Source: Isoetes taiwanensis (Eukaryota > Streptophyta > Lycopodiopsida > Isoetales > Isoetaceae). Taken from it: a stretch of 64,000 nucleotides of DNA. The stretch lies in assembly GCA_021234155.1 (NCBI GenBank), contig JAJEKV010000051.1, forward strand, positions 9,818,105-9,882,104, in the 5' to 3' direction. Position 1 is the stretch's first letter; each line of letters opens with the position of its first letter. Below, in pieces: positions 1-12,329 of the stretch. Below the pieces are notes generated by a model. It was given only the letters and a program-made list of their open reading frames with translations. It was not told where the DNA came from and ran no database searches. The position numbers and the translations under genes are program-made.

Positions 1-777
1 AATTATTCCATTCACATTACTTCCTTGCCATGAGATACCTTGGTCTTTAATGCCAATGTTTCTCAACTATGGTATAATAACATCTGGCAGAACAATAATT
101 TCGGAAGAGCCTTTGCAATTTACTTTTCTTCAAAAAATGCTGAAGGATGGTATTTCATATGAAAAGATTATGGCGACATTGTAAAGCCCAAGCTATTTCA
201 TGAATCCCTCTACTCACAACCCATGGATTTTATAAGGTGGAAAGAATCAAATTTGATTAGTTGTCTCTTAAGCAAACTTGTCCTATATAGTGTCAAGTAC
301 AATCTAAGATCAAACTCGTTTTGCCGCTGCATTTTATGTTTTGTATGACATGTATAGAAGCATTTGTTCATCATCAAAGAAATAAAGGACTATGAAACAA
401 AGATGGTACGGGAACAAAATTCGCATATATTCAACTCTCAAAGTACAAGATTACATACCATCTCTGAGCCTAATGCACTTGAACTCATTGTACGAAGCCT
501 AGACAATTCTGAAGGAAGACTATTATACTTCAGATCATTTCTTCCTTCGTCCTTGAAGACTTCATATTTTATTGGGGGACGCACGTTGCAATATCTTATA
601 ATACCATCTAGTTATTTGATTTAGATGGTTAGTTACTTGTTCGCAAAATATAGCACACCTAAATCTTGGATCATACGACAACATCATGATTCAAGTCATG
701 GGTGTCCAATAAAACGTTCTGGTGTAAAAGATAGAGCATCATCTGGCATACCTCTTCCAAACAACCTATAATCTAAT

Positions 778-935
778 GCATCCACGAATATATGTATACA
801 CGTAGATGCAATGAAATAGACAACTATGAAACTTCAACTTTGGACCACACGTTTGCGAAAAATGCATCCACGAATATACGTAGGTGCAATGAAATAGACA
901 ACTATGAAACTTCAACTTTGGACCACACGTTTGCT
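778..935. repeat. tandem duplication, 86 bp period
   Basis: Two adjacent copies beginning GCATCCACGAATATA at 778 and 864, each ending near TTGGACCACACGTTTGC. The second copy lacks a few bases around the first ACGTAG. No coding capacity is apparent. Confidence 0.85.
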
Positions 936-1589
936 TGCGAAAGAGAAATCGCCAACCTCCCTTGAAATGCGTAATTTCCTAGAAATGTATCATGGATCAT
1001 ATTAAGAAATTGCATATTGAAAGCAATTGTCTATACTTATTGCACCTATAATTAAGAAAGCAATGGCATCCTATGTTGTATTTAATCAAAACGACGTTTA
1101 TAAGTGGAAAAAGACATATAAGATATACTTTTGCCACTTGGAAGATGATTACAATGATGTGTAGTTGTGGACGCATCAATGGATCTTCCAATATGCAATC
1201 CATTGATGCATTAGCATCTTCTTTTTCTCACGAACAACATTGAAAGTAATTGCTTATTAACTACTTTTGGAAAGGCGATGGAACAATGTCATGAGCATAT
1301 TCTAGGGTTTTGTCTTCTAGCACTAGCACAACGCTAGCACAATGCTACTTACACACTAGCACAACGTCGCCTTCTTCGTCTTACTACTATTTTGATTCAA
1401 AATCCAATGCATGCGAGGTTTATAATGTCAAGACTGGAGAAGGCATCTAGCAAGAATTGCCATATGGCATAGCTTTTGGACTTATTTAGGAAAGCTGGGT
1501 TGCCTTTAATAGTAGATAGTATCCAAGAGCTGAAATGGCAGAAGCAAAGATGCAGATGGACCAATCATTAATAAGGTAGCTAATTCAAT

Positions 1590-1850
1590 GGAGGATCTAT
1601 AATGTATTGACTCAAATGACGACTCTGATGAGGAGATTACTTAATTAGGTTTACTTATATAATTTCATTCGCAGAACTTAGAATGATAACAAGGTTAACT
1701 TCCTCCTTGAGGGGGTTATGCGAAATAATTCTCTCGGCATGCCCCCGAGAGGAGGAGGTTGACCTCCCTTAACTAACCTACAACCTATGGACTCAAATGA
1801 CGATTCCCGTGAGGAGATTCGGCTTGATTAGGTTTACGTATTAGATAATT
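1590..1850. repeat. diverged direct repeat
   Basis: The segment around 1605-1670 (ACTCAAATGACGACTCTGATGAGGAGATT...) recurs at about 1788-1850 with substitutions, and its last part (ACTTATATAATTTCATTC) appears a third time near 2680. This suggests an old dispersed repeat rather than a gene. Confidence 0.6.
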
Positions 1851-2287
1851 TCCGGACGGGAGGAATTCCGCCGGAAAAAAACTTCAGCCCGCCGCCCGGC
1901 CGAGGCGGCCGAGCGGCCGGAGTCGCGAGTCTGGCAGCCCGAGCCCGGCAACTCCCGGCGAAACTTTTTCCCATGGAATTCGGCTCACGAAATTAACAAA
2001 CGTAATAAACTTTTGTTTGAAAGTACGTCGCATCGTAAAAATTTTCCGGCGATTTTTGTGGCGTAAACTTTTTGTTCAACGGGCTATGGCGGAGAAGAGA
2101 GAAGGAAGAAACAAATGATGGCAAGGCGGAATTTGTTTTTTTTTTTTTCCCAACATATGATATCTCTATGATTTGCCATGATTTGGTTCATTTCGGCTGC
2201 TCAAAAAGAAAAGGGGCCGATTTCTAACAATTAGCATGTGCATCGAGAGTGTTCTTTTTTGTTTGCAAGGAAGAAACAACGATGGGC

Positions 2288-2480
2288 AAGGATATGGCAG
2301 AGATATGGAATATGGATATGGAGATATGGATATGGCAGAGATATGGATATGGTAGATAAACAATGGGATATCCGTTTCAACGGATATGGAAGAAATGGCT
2401 TGAAACAGCGATGGGCTAGGCTAGGCAGAGAAGATAGAAGGAAGAAATGGCTCTGAAACAGCGATGGGCTAGGCTAGAGC
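2288..2480. repeat. GATATGG simple repeat and 60 bp tandem duplication
   Basis: From about 2288 to 2395 the sequence is an irregular array of GATATGG/GATATGGCAGA units. Directly after it, AAACAGCGATGGGCTAGGCTAG occurs twice (about 2403 and 2457). The open frames through this block are artefacts of the repetition. Confidence 0.75.
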
Positions 2481-3362
2481 AGAGAAGAAGGATGAGTGCC
2501 GGATCTAGGCAACGGAACTGCCAGAATCGAATGCAAAATGCAAATGCAAATGCAAAAGCTTGAAACAGAGGTGCTTGCAAAAAACAGAGCGGAGCGGCGC
2601 CGCTCCGCGAAACCTGCAAGATATTCTGCCTTATAAAAATGACAGATTTTGACAGTAATTTCAAGCAAACGTTTATTACTTATATATAATTTCATTCATA
2701 GAACTTAAAAAGATGAAGTTGGAATGCAAATGGGGACTTGGTTATTAACTTTCCATATGGAAATGGCGACAAATGAATAAATTTCAAATAAGAGCATATT
2801 AATTTAAACAATTAAAAGTGGGATTGTTGCCACATATGGGGACGAACATTGATTGAGGTATCAACATTGCATATGGACACAAATGAATACATTTTCAAAT
2901 AAGAGGATATTTATTTACAGAATCATAAATGGAAGATTATTGCCAAAAATAGATTTATCATACCATATATTGCAAAAACAGGTATAAATCATACCATACA
3001 GAAATGAGGTATAAATAAATAAACTTTTATATAAGATAATAGTAATACCAAATCACAAAATCGCAAAGGGGATATTAATTTACAAAATCACAAAGGGGAA
3101 ATTGTGGCCAAATACCTAGTTTCTTAAAAGTCATTTTCATCCCCATTTCTTTAAAACTATTTTCATGCCAGGATGTGGGCATCATTTTTGCTGTGGTATA
3201 CTGGGGTGCCAATAGTAGCACTTGATTTGTCCCTTAAAATAATTTATGCATGAGTATTAAGATTTGTATATATGAATTCTATCTCAAGCCTTAGAGCTTG
3301 GAAATGTCACACTTGTTTGAGTGACCTCTAACCTTGCTTTTTGGAAATGAATGTTGTAACCT

Positions 3363-3520
3363 TTAGGCCTTAATCTTGGATTAGGGTGGTGATGTTATAA
3401 GTTTGGCCTATCGGACCCATTGTGGAGCTTATATATTTACTTAGGCCTTATTAAGATGGTGATGTTATAATTTTACCTATCGGGCCTATTGTGGAGCTTA
3501 TATATTTACTTATTAGTATC
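3363..3520. repeat. tandem duplication, about 80 bp
   Basis: TTAGGCCTTA...GGTGGTGATGTTATAA...CCTATCGG.CC.ATTGTGGAGCTTATATATTTACTTA occurs twice in a row, starting near 3365 and 3443, with about ten differences between copies. Confidence 0.75.
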
Positions 3521-4164
3521 TTGCTTAAAAAAATAAAAAATGTTTATATTTGCACGACCTCAAATTCACATAGGCTCTCATAGTGGTAGAACAAATGTAT
3601 GAAATAGAAAGTTGAATATAAGATTAAGGAGGAGAAAAGGATAGAAGAAATAGAATCAACATCACCAAAAAGGGAATTGGAACCTTAAAAATGTAATGAA
3701 CATGAGCATACTGAGATTAAAAAAGCCAAAGCTTGAATGAAGGGCAAAATCCTAATTCAATGAAGAAAAAACTCCGCATGATCCTGCCATAGCCATTCCG
3801 ACCAAGCGCACCATGAAAAATAAAAAATTAGCCGCAACACATAGCCTATCCTCCCAACTCAATAAAGGTTCCCAACTCGTCCTAGCCTAGTAATTAAATA
3901 GAATTGAATTACTTTTATAATCGTTCACTGAGAATATTCAAATCATAAAAAGCCGATGATATTTATGAGGGACCGCGATGGTTTATGGTTTACAAGGGGG
4001 GTGCAATACGAGAAAACGAGGAAAAAAATCTGCTACGTGAAATGGTATTAATGGAGAAGTTCTAAACAATTGAAGCTGCACTCTGCATCAACAAGCATAT
4101 CAAGACAGGCGCTACAAGGGCCCTCTACCGAGCAAATCCAGCGACTTATCCTTTCGGCCATTTG

Positions 4165-4279
4165 TTTTCCTTCCCTCCATATCCAGCTTACCAGTCTTTG
4201 CATAGATCGCCGGATCCTCCTGCCCATCTTTTTTCCTTCCCTCCATATCCAGCTTACCAGTCTTTGCATAGATCGCCGG
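4165..4279. repeat. tandem duplication, 49 bp units with 66 bp period
   Basis: TTTTCCTTCCCTCCATATCC...ATAGATCGCCGG is present at 4165-4213 and again at 4231-4279, nearly identical. It lies about 0.8 kb downstream of the CDC14 stop codon. Confidence 0.8.
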
Positions 4280-5068
4280 CTCCTTCCTTTCGGTTTTAGT
4301 CTGAAGGAAATAAAAACCCCATCATCATTAAACCACTAAAAAGGTATCTTCCAATTTTAGAGCTCGAAAAAGGGTGCCGCTGAATTCTAATTTGCCAAGT
4401 TGTGTAGAGCAGAATACAGTTGAAACATATTGGTCTGTAACATATTGCTCGGAATATTGTGCTCATAGCTATTTGTATCTTGAGCCTTGAATATAATATA
4501 CTAGAAATTACAAAAGTTGTTCAATGTTGGATTTTAAGTTGGTGTGTACTGTGTCGACTACCTCAAGTCAGATGATGACTGAAATACAATTTACGTCAAG
4601 AAGGCAGGCGCCTGCGGAACAAATCGGGCAAATTGCTTTGTCCATTTCCATACCGCAATTCAACCCATCGTTTTTTACTTCCTCCATAAACGCGTTCGGT
4701 TTTATGTGGTCACTAAAAAGGTAATTGTTTAAACTGAAAAAAACATCTCCCAAAATTGTATAGTTTGATTTCATCAAATAGATCTGACCACTTACTTTTG
4801 CATTCCCAACCTATTTAACAGTTTCATTCCACTTTCCAAATAGAAGCTCAAGCTGATTTTTGACTTATTTGCCAAGTTGGATAGCATATTACAATTGAAA
4901 ACTGTACAAGAATCCTACTCAATTGGATTGAAGTCCAGTAGCCTTGCAAAATCGGGGTCCTTGCAATGGCCATATGGATTACATGTCCATATTATGCCTG
5001 CACGGTGAGAATGGAGAAGAAATAGAGATTGTTATAGGTAAATATAATGAAACACAGACAGTTGCATA

Positions 5069-8000
5069 TCAGCTCCCAAGAGCTGCATCACGGCTCTTTG
5101 ACCTCGTTCTTGGAGGTGAATTTGACCTCCTACGAGATAAATCGTTGGGAGCTGTCCGCGCACTTTGACTTAATGGTATCATCAATTTTCTAGGCTGACC
5201 AGCAGAATTGATTGTTCTCTGCGTGTAAACTGCATCCTTCATATCAGATTTGCAGGCATTCCTTAAAATTCCAGTCCTGTTAAGAGCGTTCTGTGAAGAT
5301 ACAGATTGCACAATGAACGCTTTATTGGAAGTAATGGATCCAAGATTAAGTGCTCCCATAGCATCTTCAATGGTTTGCCTTTTTGAGCTTTTAACTCGAG
5401 CAACTCTTTGTGGACTTGAATTTATTCTACTTCCTCTAGGCTTGTACACATAACAAATATTTTCCTGTTTGTAAGGAAAAACTGTAGTTACAAAACCATT
5501 TATCCATAGTGCAAGCATGATGTTAAGTCATACCTCCCTTCGTAATTCCGTTGGTTCTAATTGACTGCCTGCACTTGTTGATGCTTGCTTGTGCATTTGA
5601 TCCAAAGTCTCAAGTTCAGATACCTTCCCAGATTCTATACTCCTATCCTTCTCCTATTTGTAGAATCAGAATTGATCTTTAAATTATGAAGTAACTTCGT
5701 GGATCATGTATCATTATGTTTTAATTGAAGTATCAGTTTTCAGACTAACGTTAGTATATCCAACTTCTCTTTATACTTGAAGCATTCATTAGGGCAACAA
5801 AAAGTTGGCTCTTATTTCTCATTCCCCCTCCACTTTGATCTATTACTGTAAAGACCTGCCTGATTTAAAGGTACAAGTGGATTGCTGTTAAGGAGTCCTC
5901 CTTGAATCCATGGAGTGGCAGCAATAGAAGAACCACGCCACACTGACAATGTACAGTCACTTGCCAGCTTAGAAGATCGCTCGTGTACTGACAGTGTTAC
6001 TTGATTACTTTTCCTTCTCTGATAGAGGTCTCCCTATAAGGAAAGACCCGATATAAGTATTGGATGAAATATATATTTCCAATTATAAAAAACTGGACCA
6101 GCAAATATTTTGATCAGTACTGAGAACAATTCAAACATTTCTTGCATTTCTTCCAAGCTTGTGGCTTTCTTAACAAAATAGAATTCTAGATAGCAGTTGT
6201 TGGCACAAGAATAAGATCCAACTTGCGGTAGGTGCCTCAGGTTAAAGATATAATATTCACGGCATAATCTACCCACCATGAGCCATATCTTTTTTTGAAT
6301 TTATGCAAAATAATGCACATTATGTGTAATGTCTTCTAACTGATGATATTCATACAGTGATTTGGAAGGATGATTAGGACTATATGCGAGGGAGGCTACA
6401 TATAAACTTACAGCTTTCCACATCCGGTTCTGCATATCACGCAAAAAATGTTGTTGCGGTCCAATGACACTACCTGGCCTCATTAGACGAAGATAACCCA
6501 AGGTCTGCAAAGAAATGACACAATATTGTAAACAGCCATTCCAAGATGACCAAACTTTAGAGTACACCATTCCATATTTTTGTAGGACCTCATTTGAGCA
6601 CATGGATTACTAACTCTCACATTACTAGCCAAATCGAATTAAAATCAACAAATACCTCATTAGCTGTGAAATGAAAATGCTTCATGATATAGCAGCCTAT
6701 CAATACACCAGTTCGACCCAATCCTGCCTGTAAAGGTCCTACATATATTTTAGCCCTCTGGTTTCAGAACAAAGTATATGTTTTGTACAAATCTTAGGAA
6801 CAAGTGGGACCCTTCTTCCTTTACCTTGCAATGAACTGCCACTGCTGCTGGAGTATCTTCCACTAATTCTAAGAAATGATGGACAATACGCTCTGGCGGG
6901 CAGCTGCATACATCTTAACAATTTAGTGCCTAAAATCGAAACATAGTTATCTCTGCAAAGTTGTAAGGTACCTTCCATCAGGAAAGTAAAGGTCATGGTG
7001 ATTAATACCATGACTGGTGAACCGATGCCTATCATAAATTCTTTTGTTGAGCCTTATGACTGCTACAACGCCAACCTGCTAAAACAAAAATTTTCCTGTA
7101 ATGCTTATCAACACACTTAGTGACTCCAAATGAAATGCATTGATTTCAAACCCGTTTGAAATATTCGACATAATCTTCAGGCACTAGAGTTCTATAACCA
7201 TAAACCTGCATTGCAAAACATTAGTAAGAAAACAGATTTTTGTATAATCCAAGGCAAGCAATGTAGCTTGTTTTGGCTTTTTCAATGTGCTCATGTAATA
7301 AGCTATTTGACACGAAAAAGAGGTGCACGATGACACAAGTCTTGAACCTATGAAGTTTATCTAAGTTGATACTTGCAGAGTGGTTCCGAGACAATGCTCA
7401 GACAGCATACCTGTGTCCGACGAGAAGATGGACCACTGAATGCAAGCAGCTTGTTAGGGACCATCCAGTTTAGATCTCCATTCTCCACCTGAGAAGCAAT
7501 TATGGGAATTGAGTACATACATGGCACAGGATATGCACACTATTCTAAAACATGAATACAAGGGACCAAATACATCTAAGAACAACCATAGAATAGAGCA
7601 ATCAGAACATTGAATTGACCGTTCAATATGAGAAAGATGTTTCCCAGACTGCTGAGATGGTTTAGAGCATAATTAAAGAGCCATTAAGTATAGTGATGGT
7701 GAATGTAGCATTTCTCATCTGCAGAGAAAATTGATAATCACTTAGCATTTCATGGTGATCTACCTAAGATATGCTAATATATTAGATATGCTAATATATA
7801 TTAGCATTAAGACCACATAATGAGAAAGCAATAAGGATTCAACCTGCTCGAAATATTCATACTCCTCTACGTTAAAATCATTGAAATTGATCCAACCAAC
7901 CTTCTTGCCTTTTGCCACTGCCTGAAACAAAAATGACATAGTCCATTATTACCAGCTTCAACAAGAAAGATAAAAAGGTTAAACATGCTAAGCTTAATCT

Positions 8001-10674
8001 GAAGGAGGGTGGTCAAAGAGATGTGTAGATCTTCTAAAACAGTTACCCAAAATTTAAGCTCTCACCAAAGACTTAAGACAGTTATGTTCAAATCTGAAAA
8101 TGCCCCCATAATGCCACGCCTAAAGACTGGGTTTTCATAATATTTATGCCACCCTCCTGCAGTGGACTTAGCATCCTTTCTTGGTTGGTAAATGCAAGTT
8201 GGCAAGTCAATTATCCGGACAGCTAATTAATACCAATGGTACCCCTTGCTCAGCACACAATACAACTTTATTGTTTCAAACCATTACAAATCTGCATCTC
8301 TAAGATGAACAGTACTAAAAACAATCTATTAAATCTAGACTAAAACTTCTACTTCACTATGCAAAACAAAACAGAGCATCGCATGGTCGAAATTCACCGT
8401 AATACCAACCCATTAGAGTTATCGCTTCAAAAGGTATTCTTTTGTTTAAACAATTCTTTGTGATAAAACTTTCGCGAGATAGCTTAAAAACCAGCTGGTG
8501 ATCCCATCAATATTTATTAGACAATATTTTTTTCTTAAAGCATAAGAAACCTATCATGCTATCAAAGAAATCAAGTTACCAAAGCAAGTATAGAGATGAG
8601 AAAGAAAGACAACAACGGTAAAGGAAGAAAACAGGAGATACCCGAATGCAATCAAGTACAGTTAATTGGTATGTCGATATTCCGGTTGTTGGATCCCGAA
8701 ATGGAAAATATGGTTCGAAGTGCGCTATTGGTGCATAAGCAGTATCAGCATCCCAAGATGCAAAAAGCACCAAATAGGCACCAAGCTGAAATGTAATTGA
8801 TATGTCATCATAACTGATTTGCATATTTAATATAAGAAATTATTCATTAAGGAGCCTGAGATACAACATTAGGATCAGCAGATGAACATAGTTGTTTGGT
8901 GAGAAAAATTATGCATTCCAAAATTGCCAAGGATTCAACATGACAGATTTATATTGGATCAGAACACGCCAGTATATGGAGGTTGCAATAAAAAATTAAT
9001 GCATCGCTTGTACAATGCTTCTTTTCATTTTGGTGTCTCATTACAACTCTCCTTATATTTCTTATTGGAGAAGATACTGAAACCTCAACGAACCCTCATT
9101 CTGTTGGGATGAAGATCATTAATATTTATTAAATGGATATTTATTAAATTTATGGACACAAAATGAAATTTGGGAATGTTAACTGGAATTTTATCCAATC
9201 AAGACCTGGAATTATACATACAGACATCCACAAGAGAATAGTCACGAACATCATTAAGTTTATGGGAAATTAAACTAGTGGTTAAACTATACCAAAACTC
9301 CAGCATTTGATTTCTTTTTAGGGTCAACACTACAACAATAACAAACGCATCTTCCTTGTGTTGCTGCATCCTATTAAAGCAACGGCAATAAAATTAGCAT
9401 AAGTCAGCATAAAAAAGAATCACGCAACAAGATGGTTGCGAACAGAACTGAGTAGGATTGTACATTTTGGTACTTCTTATTCCTTTATCGCACTTGTATG
9501 ACATAATTAGTCATGACTAATTGATAATCTCGTCAAGGTGACTAGGTCTAGATGTGGTAGAAATAGGTGAAGATAATGATAATCTCAGTGCTGAGACAAC
9601 TTAAATTAAGTAATAGCAAAACCTCAATAAACACAGAAATGGAACAAGTAGGTTATAAACATCATAATATTATTGCTTGGAAGGAAAGTGCAGCGTTCAG
9701 AACACTGATAATTATATCACGTGATCTTATAAGAATATGGAAATAAACAGGATTTAGATTGTACAACTTAGGAGACCATCGTGAACAGCGGTTGTGTGCC
9801 CCCTCCTACAATGCAAAGTAGATCTGCTGTTTTGAGAACTGGCCTAACCAAGCCATATCAGCAGGTTGTGTGGGTCCAATTCTAGTTTCAAAAGCCAAGA
9901 ATGTACAACTTGTATGTAAATAAAAGTCAAGAAATAAACTATCAATCGTTGATTAATATTCAATAATGACCAAATAAATACAACAGTATCTCTATGGTTG
10001 GGTTGGGTTGGGTTGGGTTGAGTTGGGCGGCAGCTTTACTCGTTCCTCGTTGATAAATCTCTAACCTCAGGTCTTTTCCAAGACCAACATTGGATTGAAG
10101 ATTAATTGCTTGATTTTAGTACACATCTTCAGTAACTTAATATTCTGTAATGTACAGCTGTTGGAAGCTTACTTGTAGGAGGCCATGAAGCTTCCAGCAA
10201 AAGCGATAAGTGCAGGCAATATTCAACGGTCCAAAATCTTGAAAAAATGGTTCGTAGACCTGTGATCATCAAATTATCAGTACATTCAAGACAAATAATA
10301 TGCATAAAAGATGATATTTGGTCCAATACAGCAAAAACAACTGTAAAATCTTGTAAAGCTGTTAGCCTACCATCACTTTATTAACATCAAATACACTTCC
10401 AATGAATTGCATAAGACTAGCTACATTTGTGAAACTAGGGTGTCTCAATTTAGCATTTCCACTTTGTGTCTAAAACAGTGACGTAGCCTACACATTATAA
10501 AGGAAATAATGACCATAATAAAGGACTCACAAACTCATTATCTGTACTAAAACAAAGGGCAGGCCGTGGAAGCCAAGAGCCTTTAAGATCCTCAGGCCGT
10601 TGCAAGACTGCAAAATAAATCTTTCCTTCAATAACTTCACACACCCCAGTTTTCTCCAAATCTTTGTAGCCCAT
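5069..10674 (-). CDS. CDC14: CDC14-family dual-specificity protein phosphatase, 14 exons
   Basis: Reading the minus strand and joining GT-AG exons gives a protein of about 553 residues, normal for CDC14. Exons: 10674-10531, 10259-10173, 9370-9293, 8785-8642, 7921-7844, 7488-7411, 7205-7152, 7075-6972, 6903-6825, 6727-6656, 6504-6412, 6033-5875, 5653-5534, 5440-5069; all phases join. The N-terminal half has CDC14 substrate-binding-domain motifs ([32 protein letters not shown]). The catalytic half has [17 protein letters not shown] and HCKAGLGRTG: nucleophile Cys281, Arg287 and general acid Asp254, spaced as in known CDC14 enzymes, then [13 protein letters not shown]. The last 216 residues are basic and Ser/Arg-rich, as in CDC14 tails. 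CDC14 dephosphorylates CDK-type Ser-Pro sites in mitotic exit, cytokinesis and, in several lineages, cilia. The start ATG (10674) follows an in-frame stop, but an upstream exon cannot be excluded. The end of exon 12 is the least certain junction. Confidence 0.92.
9996..10022. repeat. GGTTG pentanucleotide microsatellite in a CDC14 intron
   Basis: Five consecutive GGTTG units followed by a degenerate sixth. It lies in the intron between the second and third exons of the CDC14 gene. Confidence 0.8.
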
Positions 10675-11510
10675 TTCACACCATAACTAGAAGAATTCAG
10701 CTCTCCCAATGAAGAGCACCATTGCCTTGACAAAAATATGTACATGTATTCCTCAAGCATTGGAAACTTTCTTCACTCTGCAGAAGGAACATAAAGAAGA
10801 GTTCATAGACTGAATGCATTGGGATCCTTCTGTACTTCCTGAATATTCTCAGAGGATATTTTACCAACATTTGATTCAAACAAACCTGATAATAAATCCA
10901 GGCATTGCTTCGCACTCCAAGGAGTATGCAGTGCATCCCAAATTCAGAAAAGGAACTCAAAACCTCTTCATTTTCATGCTCTAGCTCAATCTAATTCCGA
11001 AAGCATGCAACAACTAGGGTTTTCAAACAAAACCCCATGTAGAAATCTTGTTCTTAAAAATTAGTGAAATTTGCAAGTAGATTGATAGGTTCATCAAAAT
11101 ACACGAAAGCAATGCACTAATAAATTGAGCTGGGAATGCTTGGATCCCATTCTGAGGTAGGAGGCAATACAACTGTGATAATGAAAAGAGAATGGAAAAA
11201 GAAGCTTACTCGCGATCAAAAAATGTATGAGGAAGATGGAGCACCTAAACGGACATGGTTTTGGCAAACGACTTGTGGGCTGTGGCTTGGAAAAGATGTT
11301 TCGTTTGCGGTGGGATGCCAACAGCCACGGATTGGAAAGGGTGGCCATGCTGCGCACCATCCATACAAGATCCCACAAAATTCTGCCCTACAATTGCCAC
11401 CCTGGCAACGAATAAGATTTCTCTTCTAATAATTTTCAGACGCTATTTAAAAGGAACAATGCAATACTTAAAATAGAAACTTGGCATCTTGATGTTTCGC
11501 ATTGCTGATT
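10675..11510. other. upstream region of CDC14
   Basis: This stretch probably contains the 5' untranslated region and promoter of the CDC14 gene. An open frame on the minus strand (10985-10697) ends at an in-frame TAG directly before the CDC14 start region and matches nothing I know. A second minus-strand frame around 11346-11230 (starting MATLSNPWLLASHRKR) is basic and Ser/Pro-rich, somewhat like an organelle transit peptide. No continuation could be joined to it. Confidence 0.35.
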
Positions 11511-11794
11511 TTCTGCTATAGTCATAAAATATGACTGTCACATTAAGATATGACAACTTTTATGACTCCAAATCAGAAAATACGACACATAGAATTGAAG
11601 TTGTTTTTCTACTATAAGGTGTCATAAAATAAGACACCATCAAAATGCTAATGGAAAAACATAAAAAAAAGGACATGTCTTACTTTAATGATATTTTTAA
11701 CATATGTGACACTGTCTTATTTTATACCGGGAGAAATCCCTCGGTATAAAATAAGACTTCATTCCCCTTAAAAAGAGGAACCGAACCTATCTAA

Positions 11795-12213
11795 GGCCCT
11801 TTTTCCACGGTAGTCTTATCTCTAAAAGTCACATATTTTATCCAATGATGTTTGGCCACCTATTGTCTTAAAAGTAAATCACTTTTCCACTATAAAAATA
11901 AGACATGTCTTATTTAGGTTCGGAATAGGTTTGGATATTAAATGGAGTCTTATTTTATTCCGGGGGATTTCCCCCGCCATAAAATAAGACACCTAGTCTT
12001 ATTTGAATATATAACTAAAAATAACTAAAAATAAGACGTGTCTTATTTTTTCAAGCTTTTCCACTAGCATTTTAGTGGTGTCATATTTTATGACTACCAT
12101 GCAGTGGAAAAACAAGTTTAGATTTGTGTGTCTCATTTTAGCCTTGGAGTCACAAATGGTGTCTTATATGGTATATGACAGCCATATTTTGTGACTGCTG
12201 TGGAAAAAGGGCC
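11795..12213. mobile_element. Tourist-like (PIF/Harbinger-type) MITE
   Basis: The 419 bp element begins GGCCCTTTTTCCACGGTAGTC and ends GACTGCTGTGGAAAAAGGGCC, an inverted repeat of about 20 bp with one or two mismatches. It is flanked on both sides by TAA, the three-base target duplication typical of PIF/Harbinger elements. There is no coding capacity. The interior is full of ATAAGAC/GTCTTAT motifs in both orientations, so the whole element can fold back. The flanks (11600-11790 and 12217-12260) carry a second, weaker inverted repeat (TTTTTCTACTAT against ATAGTAGAAAA), suggesting insertion into a related older MITE. Confidence 0.75.
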
Positions 12214-12329
12214 TAAGCCTAAATGGGACATGTCTTATTTTTAATAGTAGAAAACCAATTTTTTCTTATTTACTTATATGGCCCAATGGAAATGACTAAA
12301 ATATGAGACACCACTCTAGTGAAAAGTCA

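Larger units (their letters stand above)
1..5068. other. intergenic region, no gene recognised
   Basis: I see no convincing protein-coding gene here. The sequence is AT-rich with many short, mutually overlapping open frames in both directions, none with a recognisable motif. It holds several local tandem duplications listed separately and one GC-rich island at about 1860-1965 rich in CCGCC/GGCCG, followed by ordinary AT-rich DNA. The stretch at 4300-5068 lies just downstream of the CDC14 stop codon and probably contains its 3' untranslated region. Confidence 0.5.

Noticed and set aside
9996-10022. (GGTTG)n as interstitial telomere repeat
   Set aside because: The unit is a pentamer unlike the plant TTTAGGG telomere repeat and it sits in a CDC14 intron.
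10697-10985. Minus-strand ORF as the CDC14 N-terminus
   Set aside because: It ends in an in-frame stop before the CDC14 start region and has no resemblance to CDC14. I could not find a phase-consistent splice.
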